The notes beneath the pieces are model-generated. The model saw only the letters and a program-made list of their open reading frames with translations. It searched no databases and was not told the DNA's origin. Of a DNA stretch of 51,317 nucleotides, positions 35,870-44,298 are shown one piece after another. Positions within the stretch are counted from its first letter, which is position 1, and each line of letters opens with the position of its first letter. A program made the translations under genes and the position numbers. Origin of the DNA: Porticoccaceae bacterium (GTDB taxonomy: Bacteria > Pseudomonadota > Gammaproteobacteria > Pseudomonadales > Porticoccaceae); assembly GCA_029250825.1 (NCBI GenBank), contig JAQXEN010000034.1, positions 1 to 51,317 of the forward strand. Reading direction: 5' to 3'.

Positions 35870-37084
35870 CTATTGAGCTTGGACGCCGTGGAGCGCTAAG
35901 AACGCGGTGCTTTTATCACCTAGAATGGCACGCAGGGTCTCAACCGTCTCGAGGGGATTATCCGTTGCATGGAGCACCACCCTGTCGTTATCCAGCGGCG
36001 CAATGCTATTGATATGGTCGCGAATCACTCTTTTAATCAAGACATCGGTTTTTTTCAGGTGTGGGTAACGCTTGGCCAGTTTGGCCGCCGACATGGCGAT
36101 CGGCAATGGTCCCTGCTCTGGAGCATCGCGACACATAATCGCTATCACCGGTTGCACTGGCTCTGGGCGATATTTTTCAATCCAGTTACCACCTCGGGTC
36201 TGGCTCATCAGACGGTTTCTGGCATCGGTATCCAGTATTAACTCATCCAATATGGTAAAGCGCTCGGCAATCATTTTCCGGGCCTGTTCTTGCAGCTCCG
36301 GCGTGTCGCAGTCATCCCGCAGAACAAACACAGTGAGATCTCGCGCAGCGGCGATATCCTCTTCACAGGCGGCTCGATCGCGCTCAATCAGCGCTCTCAG
36401 AAAGGCGTGCTGATCGGGCCAGCGTAACATCAGGTCGTTAGACATACTCCAGCCACTCTCAAACAACCGATCGTGTAGCTCAACCAGAGTCGTACTGTCC
36501 GCTACAGAAAATCCAGCGGTCTCTGCCAGCGCCTGCAAGCCGGCTAGATAGTCTCGCGGTGGAAATTCATCATGGGGCGCATCGAGGCCCGTGGGAATGC
36601 CGCAGCGGTGACCTTTGTGATAGCAGAGGTGATAGGCAAAGGCGAAGAACTCATCTTCCGGGCAGGGACGATAGAAACCTCGCGGATCTTTTACCCGGCG
36701 GCTGAGAATTCGGTGCGCATGGGCCGGCATATAATAGGGCATGCCGTTGTAGCTGGTGCCCGACTGACCTGATGCAGAATAGTAGTCACACTTCACCTTG
36801 CCGGGACGGACTGCAGCTAGATTGAGGGCGATTTTGATCTGTGAATCGGCAATCAAATGGTCTACATCGTGCTCATTAGAGAGTTCGTCTGCAGCATTCA
36901 TGGGCACATCATCGGCCCAGCGCAAGACAACACAGGCTACTCCGGCGGCTTCCATTTCCCGATAAAAGTTCGCCAGATCAGTGGTCTTAAATCGAACCGT
37001 GCCTTTCTTTATTCGTGCATGGGCATGGCGAGCATTAAATACCAGCTTGGTGAGCGCAGTTTTCGCCTCAGTCAGCAACTTCAT
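35870..37084 (-). CDS. uncharacterised protein, possible nucleotidyltransferase-like N-terminus
   Basis: I do not recognise this 404-residue soluble protein with certainty. Residues 48-80 (ACVVLRW, then EHDVDHLI with Asp73 and Asp75) recall the strand-DxD layout of nucleotidyltransferase-fold proteins. A segment AFAYHLCYHKGHRCG (about 150-164) is rich in His/Cys and could bind metal. The C-terminal part (about 315-404) has a CRDAPEQGPLP stretch and basic helices. There is no signal peptide or membrane helix. GAGGAAACAGG gives a good Shine-Dalgarno. It starts 14 bp after the kinase-like gene and precedes waaA, so a role in LPS or capsule assembly is a fair inference only. Confidence 0.75.
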   Translation of the reverse strand: MKLLTEAKTALTKLVFNARHAHARIKKGTVRFKTTDLANFYREMEAAGVACVVLRWADDVPMNAADELSNEHDVDHLIADSQIKIALNLAAVRPGKVKCDYYSASGQSGTSYNGMPYYMPAHAHRILSRRVKDPRGFYRPCPEDEFFAFAYHLCYHKGHRCGIPTGLDAPHDEFPPRDYLAGLQALAETAGFSVADSTTLVELHDRLFESGWSMSNDLMLRWPDQHAFLRALIERDRAACEEDIAAARDLTVFVLRDDCDTPELQEQARKMIAERFTILDELILDTDARNRLMSQTRGGNWIEKYRPEPVQPVIAIMCRDAPEQGPLPIAMSAAKLAKRYPHLKKTDVLIKRVIRDHINSIAPLDNDRVVLHATDNPLETVETLRAILGDKSTAFLALHGVQAQ

Positions 37085-37098
37085 CCTGTTTCCTCTGT

Positions 37099-37923
37099 TT
37101 ATCTGGCCGGGCGCAATTGTAAGCGCGCTCGGACAGATTGGCGAGCGCCAAGCAAGGCTAAAACACGGGCAGAGAAGGATTCAAAATCGATGCTGTGGTG
37201 AGCCTGTCGATGCAGCTCAAGCAGCCATGCATCACAGAGTGCAGAGCGCTGATCAGTAGGGGCGTTGCGAATATAATAGGCAGCTAGATGTTCCAGCATC
37301 CATTCACTTCGCGGATCGTGAAAGCTGGCGTACTGCCAGTCAATCACGCAGTAGCCTGAAGTGGGGTCTTGCTCTGGCAGAAAGATATTTTCGTCACGGG
37401 CATCGATATGCATGGCGCCGGCATCATACATAGCCACCAGCGCGGGGATACCCAGCTCTGCGGCTCGGGCATAACCCTGGAGCGAGTTGCTGGCTATATC
37501 GAGAAGATCGCGCTGACCTTCCAGCCATTCAATAACAATTCCGGATCCGGCAACAAATCCAAAGTGACGCTTTTCCAAATAGGCATAGACCTTTGGCACA
37601 GAGATCTTGCGCGCTGCCGCTTCGTGATAATTAATAAATTCTTTGCGCGCATATTTTCGGTAGCGCAGGCGTGAAAAAGGACTTTTTAAGGGGAATAGCT
37701 TGGCCACTGCCTTGCCACTGGGCAATGGCGTTGCATTCATCTGCAGCACTAAGCGCTGGCGAGCTTGTTTTAATAGCTTGGTGGCTTCTGGTGCGGTCTC
37801 TGATGAAGGATCGGGCAGGCTCACTAGCATGGTCGCATTGCTGTCTTCTGACAGCTCATCGGTAAACCAGACCGAGGAACCTTGTGGCCCAGGCACTGCC
37901 TTTCGCTGTAACAGGTCGCGCAT
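37099..37923 (-). CDS. LPS-core kinase-like protein (Kdo/WaaP, RIO-like fold)
   Basis: 274 residues from the ATG at 37923, which has GGAG seven bases upstream. Kinase-fold marks are present: a possible ATP lysine in AVAKLF (Lys75), the helix RYRKYARKEFINYHEAA, a hinge at VIEWLEG (130-136), the catalytic loop HIDARDEN (His172, Asp174, Asn179) and a metal-binding Asp195 in VIDWQYA in place of DFG. This is the plan of small kinases that phosphorylate Kdo or heptose in LPS core, and of related antibiotic/choline kinases. The nearby waaA and KpsS-type genes favour an LPS substrate, but the sugar is not determined. It pairs with the unknown gene 14 bp downstream. Confidence 0.78.
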   Translation of the reverse strand: MRDLLQRKAVPGPQGSSVWFTDELSEDSNATMLVSLPDPSSETAPEATKLLKQARQRLVLQMNATPLPSGKAVAKLFPLKSPFSRLRYRKYARKEFINYHEAAARKISVPKVYAYLEKRHFGFVAGSGIVIEWLEGQRDLLDIASNSLQGYARAAELGIPALVAMYDAGAMHIDARDENIFLPEQDPTSGYCVIDWQYASFHDPRSEWMLEHLAAYYIRNAPTDQRSALCDAWLLELHRQAHHSIDFESFSARVLALLGARQSVRARLQLRPAR

Positions 37924-38370
37924 TTGGAAACTCCATAGAAGGACTCCGAGCGACTCAATACAAAGGTGCAATTGGGTGACTGTTTGTTCTTCTTATTATT
38001 GTTTTATTCTTGTTGTTTTGTCGTACTTGCCAACTTCTACTTTTCTGTTGCGCAAAATAAATCTAAACATAGGGCTGTTTCAAGAATCGAAATTTATACT
38101 GCAGAGATGATGTTATACACCATGCCAAAGGTTTTAAGTGGCAGTCCGCAAAGTCGGTAAGATACCAGAATCAACCTTCACATACTATCGTCATTACAGA
38201 CGCCCTAAAAATATAATCAACCTGTATATGAAGTATAAAGAGGAACTGGAATGGCTTCTCATAGCGGCATGTGCTGCGCCAATTACGGCCACGGCTATAG
38301 GAGGTTAGCTAAGAGTTTCTAATATTTGAAGAGTTTTCGAAGAGCGCTTAAGAAGCATTAAGAGATAGCG
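37924..38370. other. 447-bp spacer in the glycan gene run
   Basis: It separates the kinase-like gene from the KpsS-like gene, both minus strand. It is AT-rich with pyrimidine runs near 37980-38040. I found no gene, tRNA or clear terminator. AGCGCT occurs near 38342 and again near 38366 and could pair weakly. A separate promoter for the kinase-like pair probably lies here. Confidence 0.45.
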
Positions 38371-39528
38371 CTACCAATGACCAACAGGAGTCCCTATAAC
38401 CGAAGTAAATTTTTCAGTTAGCGCCTGCACATGCATTGAATTCGGATTTCTCCAGGACCCCCGAACAGAGTATTGATGCTCTAGATAGGACAGAAACTGC
38501 TCGATAAGAATAGTATCTGGCTGACTGCCAGATAGCTGATTAATAACAATGGGCAATTGCTCCATTGAACTCAATGGGTGGGTAAGCCCCTGAATTCCAA
38601 AGCAGGCTTCTCCCAAGACAATGACTGATTTATGCAGTAATAATGCTTCAATTCCAACACTGGAATTAATCGTAATCACCGCCTCAGATTGTTCAATCAA
38701 CTCTTTTGTATCTCGGTTGCTAAAAATAATCTGTGGATTTTTATCGTAAAGCTCGCTGTATTTATGAGGGTCGGAGGGGTGCTCTTTAATCACAAACTTT
38801 AGGTCGCGGTCATTACTCTGCTGCATAGCATATTCAATCCAGCGGTAGAGTTCATACATGGTTTTAATCCGCGGGGAGTTGAGCAGTACTTGGCTATCAA
38901 ACTTTACCTGAAAGGGAACAAAGATAAATTTTTCCGGAAGCGACTTGTGGAAAATATGACTTTTCGCGCGGGACTTTTTTGAGCGGTGAAATTTTCGTGT
39001 TACCAGATTCCGCTGAGCAATGGGAGTTGAACGCTCTATCGCCGCCTGTGCTTTGTAAAAACTAGCCTCCCTGGGGAGACTATTGGCGTCATTGACACCA
39101 CTTAAATCAAATGTGGTGGTATTGGGCAGCAAACCATTTTCAAAGTGGACCACGGGAATATTGAGCTGCTGCGCCAAATGTTTGATGGCAAATTCAGGCA
39201 GTCTATGGCCATTCCAAAGGGCTATACATTTGGGTTGGTATTTATTAAGCAGGCTATAAAAGCGCCGGTAGTAACGCAGATACTGACCTTCATAATAACT
39301 TTGAATAAGAGTCCAAACCCATTCAGGAGCGGTGTATTTGCTCCGTTTGCGCTGCAATTGAAAGGCGATTCCCTGAGCGACATCCGCCGCGAGAAGGGCT
39401 GGTGCTTTATCACCAATAAGAAACTTGGGAAAGAAGTCGACAACTTTAGTATTAGAGGGCAATTCACGATTTAAGTAAACAAAGTACCTGTACATCGATC
39501 CTCGATGTGAAATAAATAAGATATCCAT
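38371..39528 (-). CDS. capsule/LPS glycosyltransferase of the KpsS (Capsule_synth) family
   Basis: 385-residue cytoplasmic protein. Family blocks are HFENGLLPNTTTFDLSGVN (about 137-155), FVPFQVKFDSQVLLNSP (about 201-217), FVIKEHPSDPHKY and ITINSSVGIEALLLHKSV, ending with GEACFGIQGLTHP. KpsS and KpsC are Kdo transferases that build the poly-Kdo linker of group 2 capsules; here no KpsC or capsule export genes are present in the window. Proximity to waaA suggests Kdo addition to LPS or a surface glycan. AGGGA lies just before the ATG. It follows the other glycosyltransferase by 27 bp, probably in one operon. Confidence 0.82.
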   Translation of the reverse strand: MDILFISHRGSMYRYFVYLNRELPSNTKVVDFFPKFLIGDKAPALLAADVAQGIAFQLQRKRSKYTAPEWVWTLIQSYYEGQYLRYYRRFYSLLNKYQPKCIALWNGHRLPEFAIKHLAQQLNIPVVHFENGLLPNTTTFDLSGVNDANSLPREASFYKAQAAIERSTPIAQRNLVTRKFHRSKKSRAKSHIFHKSLPEKFIFVPFQVKFDSQVLLNSPRIKTMYELYRWIEYAMQQSNDRDLKFVIKEHPSDPHKYSELYDKNPQIIFSNRDTKELIEQSEAVITINSSVGIEALLLHKSVIVLGEACFGIQGLTHPLSSMEQLPIVINQLSGSQPDTILIEQFLSYLEHQYSVRGSWRNPNSMHVQALTEKFTSVIGTPVGHW

Positions 39529-39555
39529 ATCTTCCCTATAAGATTGCTTAGATAG

Positions 39556-40284
39556 TTATCGCCAGTGCTCCGTAATCCAAGTCGCCGGTTTAAAGCGCCG
39601 GTACCATTTCCCACTCACCCCCGCGATCGCCTCATGGGGATCGGGCTTGCCGTGAAACACAATCACTCGAGCATTGTCGGGAACCTGAGTTTCACGGGCG
39701 ACCAAAAACCAAAATGGCTTGAGGCAGTGACGCTTAAAACTTCTGCACCATTCATCGGGCCAGTAGACCAGAGCATTTTTTGCCATCAGTGCTGCGGACA
39801 GATATTCCTGTTCATTACGATGAGTTTTTTTGATTTGCTGAAAAGACTTCTCAAATTCACTGAGTATTTCTGGGTGAGCGCCAACTTCAAAACGATAGAC
39901 CGATGAATTGCCGGTGCCATCTTTTTTGATCCAGTCTTTGATAATCATTACCTCACCTGGGTAATCAAAAAGATCATCCAAGCTGCCGGTAATAATTAAA
40001 TCGAGATCCAAACACAGCACTTTGCCTTTGAGGTCATAGAGGGTCTCGGAGAATACTGCCAATTTGTTCCAGCCGCGCTCTGGGCCAGCGAGATCTACCG
40101 ACGGTTCGGGCAGTGGAAAGACTTCGACATTTTCATGGGTGCCAACGCCATCTTCAGTGAGACAGATAAAACGAAATGGTCGCGACATATTGCGCGCGAC
40201 CATTGAGTAGAGCCTGTTGACATAGTCAGCGGGGTATTTGGTGCCCCACTTCATGCACAGCACATTGACGACTTCTTTTTCCAT
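39556..40284 (-). CDS. putative glycosyltransferase with DxD motif
   Basis: 242 residues. The start VVNVLCMKWGTKYPADYVNRLYSM (about 5-28 of the protein, positions 40270-40200) is that of a nucleotide-diphospho-sugar transferase. LCLDLDLIITGSLDDLF (about 90-106) holds the DxD metal site. NEQEYLSA and VIVFHGKPDPHE resemble the acceptor-side and last metal-binding His segments of GT8-like enzymes. No membrane helix or signal peptide. It lies 27 bp after ilvE and 27 bp before the KpsS-like gene. Donor and acceptor sugars are unknown. Confidence 0.78.
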   Translation of the reverse strand: MEKEVVNVLCMKWGTKYPADYVNRLYSMVARNMSRPFRFICLTEDGVGTHENVEVFPLPEPSVDLAGPERGWNKLAVFSETLYDLKGKVLCLDLDLIITGSLDDLFDYPGEVMIIKDWIKKDGTGNSSVYRFEVGAHPEILSEFEKSFQQIKKTHRNEQEYLSAALMAKNALVYWPDEWCRSFKRHCLKPFWFLVARETQVPDNARVIVFHGKPDPHEAIAGVSGKWYRRFKPATWITEHWR

Positions 40285-40311
40285 AAGGTCTAATAAATCC
40301 CTATTTAAGGC

Positions 40312-41241
40312 TTATTCTGCCACCGGCGCTAACCAGTCCTGATATTTATCGCTTCTGCCACGCACCAGATCAAAGTAGGCCGCTTGCAATTCTGTGGCAA
40401 TCGGTCCGCGCTTACCTTCACCGATAATACGGCTGTCATATTCGCGAATCGGGACGATCTCAGCAGCGGTGCCAGTGAAAAATGCTTCGTCACAGATATA
40501 CACTTCATCGCGAGTGATACGCTTTTCACGAACTTCAATGCCACGGTCTGCAGCTAACTTAAAGACTGTGTCCCGAGTAATCCCGTCAAGACAGGAGGTT
40601 AAATCTGGTGTGTAGATCACGCCATTGCGAACCATAAAGAAGTTTTCTGCGCTGCCCTCGGCAACATAGCCTTCGGGATCGAGCATAATCGCTTCATCAC
40701 AACCGGAATCCAGCGCTTCACGCAGGGCCAACATGGAGTTGATGTAGTTGCCGCTAGCCTTAGCTTTGACCATGGTGATATTGACATGGTGTCTGGTGTA
40801 AGACGAGGTGCGAACCTTGAGACCGGTCTCGAGGGTTTCCGGAGACATATATGAAGGCCAATCCCAGGCGGCAATACCCACGTGGACTTTGAGACCTTCA
40901 GCGCGCAGGCCCATGCCCTCGGAGCCCAAAAATACCAGCGGGCGAATATAGGCGGCATCTAAATTGTTTACCCGGACAACTTCTCGGTGAGCTGCGCAAA
41001 TCTCTTCCTGCGTGAAAGGGATCTGCATATGAATGATTTTGGCCGAGTTAAAAAGGCGCTTGATATGGTCTTCAAGACGGAAAATGCAAGTCCCCAGCTT
41101 TTCGGTTTCGTAGGCGCGAATGCCTTCAAAAACGGCATTGCCATAGTGCAGTGATGAGGTTAGGAAATGCGTCTGCGCATCTCGCCAATCAACCATCTTG
41201 CCATCCATCCAAATAAAACCATCGCGGTCTGAAAACGACAT
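40312..41241 (-). CDS. ilvE: branched-chain amino acid aminotransferase
   Basis: PLP enzyme for the last step of valine, leucine and isoleucine synthesis. It has 309 residues, equal to E. coli IlvE. The fold-type IV marks are present: SSLHYGNAVFEGIRAY near 29-44, the PLP lysine in MVKAKASGNYINSM (about 157-170) and EGSAENFF followed by the GITRDTV phosphate-binding loop. The ATG at 41241 is preferred to the TTG one codon earlier. It follows glnE by 31 bp and precedes glycan genes, a neighbourhood also known from Pseudomonas, where ilvE and glnE lie beside LPS core genes. Confidence 0.96.
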   Translation of the reverse strand: MSFSDRDGFIWMDGKMVDWRDAQTHFLTSSLHYGNAVFEGIRAYETEKLGTCIFRLEDHIKRLFNSAKIIHMQIPFTQEEICAAHREVVRVNNLDAAYIRPLVFLGSEGMGLRAEGLKVHVGIAAWDWPSYMSPETLETGLKVRTSSYTRHHVNITMVKAKASGNYINSMLALREALDSGCDEAIMLDPEGYVAEGSAENFFMVRNGVIYTPDLTSCLDGITRDTVFKLAADRGIEVREKRITRDEVYICDEAFFTGTAAEIVPIREYDSRIIGEGKRGPIATELQAAYFDLVRGRSDKYQDWLAPVAE

Positions 41242-41272
41242 CAACCTTTTCCTCTTATTAAATATCTGCTTA

Positions 41273-44200
41273 TTAAAATAATTGCTTCCATTGGGCTGTG
41301 ACTAATTCCCGATACTCAAGAAACTCTGAGCTAGACACTTCCGCCAACTGATTTTGCAGCTGTAGACGATGTCCTGCTGAGCGGTAACTTTTATAAGCAT
41401 CAATTAGCAAGCCGGATTGTTGCTCGGATATCAGATCACATTGAGCCAGCGACTCGAGTATGCGAATGGTATCACTCCAACGGCTTATTTCGGGATGAGT
41501 GTACGACCAAGCCAAGACTGCAAATTGAACCATAAATTCAATATCTACGATACCTCCGACACCTTGCTTGAGGGAGTATTTGCCATCTTTAGCTGTCCGA
41601 CCTAGGTGGTTGCGCATTTTTTCGCGCATTTCCACCACTTTGGCAGCCAATGATTGCTCGCTGCGAGGTTGCTGAAGAAGGCTCTCACGGAGTTGATTGA
41701 ACTCATCGCCGAGGTTTTTATTGCCGGCCACAAATCTTGCACGAACCAGCGCCTGATGCTCCCAGGTCCAGGCGGCTTCACGCTGATATTTTTCAAACGC
41801 TGCCAGCGATGACACCAGCATCCCGGAGTTGCCCGAGGGCCGCAGGCGCATATCAATTTCATAGGCGGCGCCAGAGGCAGTTACGGTGGATAGCAGGTGA
41901 ATAATGCGCTGGCCGAGGCGCATATAGAATGTGCTGTTATCGATGCTCCGCGGGCCGCCCACTGTCTGTCCGGCAATGCCTCGGTGCAAGAAGACTAAAT
42001 CCAGGTCCGACTTGTAACCCAACTCGATGCCCCCCAACTTGCCATAGCCGAGGACAATAAAATCTGGCGACTGCAGAGTGCAGCCTAGAGGTTGGCCATA
42101 TTGATGACTGAGATGTTGCCAGGCAATGGTCAGACCATAGTCAATAACCACTTCGGCAATCGAAGTCAGGTGATCGCTGACCTGCATCAACGGAATGACC
42201 TCGGTAATATCACAGGCCGCCACTCGCAGGCTGTTTGAACGTACGAAATAGCGCAGCACTTCCATCTGCTGTTCCAGGTCATCTTCGGGCACCCGGAGCA
42301 TTTGCTGTCGCAGCTGGTCTTGCAGCGACTCTTTACTCTGCACGGTAAAGAGACTGCGGGTATCCAACAGTTCATCGAGCAGTGCCGGGTAGGCGGTGAG
42401 CTGTTCGGCAATCCAGCTGCTGCTCTGACAGAGCAGTACCAATTGCTGCAGTGCCTTGGGGTTCTCTGCCAACAGCACCAGATAGGCACTGCGTCTCAGC
42501 ACTGCCTGAATAAGACTCACCACACGACCTAGGGTTACACTGTTGTCATCGGTTACAGCGCAGGCTGCGACCACATTGGGCATCAGTTTATCGAGGCGAC
42601 TGCGGGGCTCTAGATCTAAGCCTATAACGGCCTTACTTTGGTAGATGTCGTAGAGCTGTTTGGCCACTGACTCAGGTTGTTGATAACCCACCCTCTGCAG
42701 ATGCTCAAGTAGTTCGGCGAAATCCGGTGATTGTCGCCAAATCGATTCATCGTCACCGGTTAACTGTGCATTTAAATTCGAACTTACATCCTCGTTTACA
42801 CCCTCGCTGTCGAGCCCATCTTGAACCTCTGGGTCGGCAAACATATCCTCAAATACCGAGACAACATAATCCCGATGACTCTGCAGCTGCTGCTGAAAAT
42901 CTGCCCAATTATCACAGCCCACAATGACCGCGACTCTCTGCTGACCCAACTCACCTTCAGGTAATTGCTGGGTCTGTTTATCGGCTATGCCCTGCAGTGC
43001 GTGTTCGGTATTGCGCAAAAAGCTGTAGGCCTGCCAGAGCTTGTCTCGATCACTGCTCTGAATAATCTGGTCCGCAACAAGCTGTTTTAGGGCTTGATAA
43101 AGTGAAGGAGTTTGCAGGGCGCTGTTGCGGCCACCGCGAATAAGCTGAAACGCCTGGGTGATAAATTCGATTTCACGAATGCCCCCGGGGCCTAACTTGA
43201 TATCGCTGTGCATGCCTTTACGTTTTAATTCACGGTTGATCGAACGCTTGAGATCACGCAGCGCATCAATGGCACCGAAGTCGAGATATTTGCGGTAGAT
43301 AAACGGCCGCAAAATATCATCCAGCCGCTGAATGTGGCCTAGTTCGCCGGCCACCGCTCGCGCTTTGACCATAGCAAAGCGTTCCCATTCGCGGCCCTGA
43401 GTTAAATAATATTCTTCCAGAGCATCAAAGCTCATTACTAGAGCGCCGCTCTGTCCATAGGGTCGCAGGCGCATATCGACACGGAAGACAAAGCCATCGG
43501 CGGTCTGCCGATCCAGAGCGGCAATCAGTTTTTGCCCGAGACGGGTGAAGAATTCTTGGTTGGAGACGGTTTTGCCACGGGGCGATGTGGCGGTTCGGCG
43601 TGTCTCACCCTTCTCGGGATAGGCGAAAATTAAATCGATATCCGATGAAAGATTGAGCTCTTCGGCGCCCATTTTGCCCATCGCTAAGACCAGCATTTTT
43701 TGCTGTTCCTGAAGATCCTGTTCAGGATCGCCAAATGGCGCTCCCAACTCTTCACAGGTAATTCTATGCAATAGGTCTAGAGAGGCGGTAATTGCTGCCT
43801 CCGCCATCCAGGTTAATTCTCTGGTGGTCTCGGGCATCGATGCCTGTCGGCTAAAATCCCGCCAGATAATACGCAGCATTTCTCGGCGACGAAATAGCCG
43901 CAACTGTTTAGCGAGCTGGTCTTCAGTAAGTGCCTTTTCTTTCAGCGCTTTTTCTTTCAGTGCTTTTTCATTAGCACTCCCCTCATCACAGATTGCCGAC
44001 AGTTGCCGATCGATAGCCTGTTGAAAGTCTTCCCGGGAATAGCTGCGCTGCAGATCGCCACTATCGACTAGCTGCTGAAATAGTTGAGGGTAGGTTTCGC
44101 ACTGCTCACCAACAAAATCACTGGTGCCCCAGAGCAATCGCAAATGCTCTGCAAATAGAGGGTATTCAGGAAAGTCCGTCAGTCGCTGGGAGAGCCAGTC

Positions 44201-44281
44201 GCTGTCTCGGTGGGCGGCCTGAAAACCTTCAAGGCGACACTGATAGCTATTGCTGATCAGCTTCGGGAAAGTCTTAGGCAT
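41273..44281 (-). CDS. glnE: glutamine synthetase adenylyltransferase/deadenylyltransferase
   Basis: Bifunctional nitrogen regulator that adenylylates and deadenylylates GlnA in response to PII and glutamine. It has 1002 residues against 946 in E. coli. Two nucleotidyltransferase domains are intact: MGKMGAEELNLSSDIDLIF (N-terminal, removal) and GYGKLGGIELGYKSDLDLVF (C-terminal, addition). DMRLRPYGQSG and DMRLRPSGNSG are the paired second motifs. Residues about 103-118 hold three EKALK/EKALT units from a 15-bp tandem repeat, one cause of the extra length. It starts 17 bp after the GspE-like gene and precedes ilvE by 31 bp. Confidence 0.96.
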   Translation of the reverse strand: MPKTFPKLISNSYQCRLEGFQAAHRDSDWLSQRLTDFPEYPLFAEHLRLLWGTSDFVGEQCETYPQLFQQLVDSGDLQRSYSREDFQQAIDRQLSAICDEGSANEKALKEKALKEKALTEDQLAKQLRLFRRREMLRIIWRDFSRQASMPETTRELTWMAEAAITASLDLLHRITCEELGAPFGDPEQDLQEQQKMLVLAMGKMGAEELNLSSDIDLIFAYPEKGETRRTATSPRGKTVSNQEFFTRLGQKLIAALDRQTADGFVFRVDMRLRPYGQSGALVMSFDALEEYYLTQGREWERFAMVKARAVAGELGHIQRLDDILRPFIYRKYLDFGAIDALRDLKRSINRELKRKGMHSDIKLGPGGIREIEFITQAFQLIRGGRNSALQTPSLYQALKQLVADQIIQSSDRDKLWQAYSFLRNTEHALQGIADKQTQQLPEGELGQQRVAVIVGCDNWADFQQQLQSHRDYVVSVFEDMFADPEVQDGLDSEGVNEDVSSNLNAQLTGDDESIWRQSPDFAELLEHLQRVGYQQPESVAKQLYDIYQSKAVIGLDLEPRSRLDKLMPNVVAACAVTDDNSVTLGRVVSLIQAVLRRSAYLVLLAENPKALQQLVLLCQSSSWIAEQLTAYPALLDELLDTRSLFTVQSKESLQDQLRQQMLRVPEDDLEQQMEVLRYFVRSNSLRVAACDITEVIPLMQVSDHLTSIAEVVIDYGLTIAWQHLSHQYGQPLGCTLQSPDFIVLGYGKLGGIELGYKSDLDLVFLHRGIAGQTVGGPRSIDNSTFYMRLGQRIIHLLSTVTASGAAYEIDMRLRPSGNSGMLVSSLAAFEKYQREAAWTWEHQALVRARFVAGNKNLGDEFNQLRESLLQQPRSEQSLAAKVVEMREKMRNHLGRTAKDGKYSLKQGVGGIVDIEFMVQFAVLAWSYTHPEISRWSDTIRILESLAQCDLISEQQSGLLIDAYKSYRSAGHRLQLQNQLAEVSSSEFLEYRELVTAQWKQLF
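43931..43975 (-). repeat. 15-bp tandem repeat (three units) inside glnE
   Basis: Units at 43931-43945, 43946-43960 and 43961-43975 code (N/K)EKAL-type pentapeptides in a helical N-terminal region. The unit is a multiple of three, so copy changes would keep the frame. Confidence 0.75.
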
Positions 44282-44298
44282 AGGGGTATCTCGGTTGG

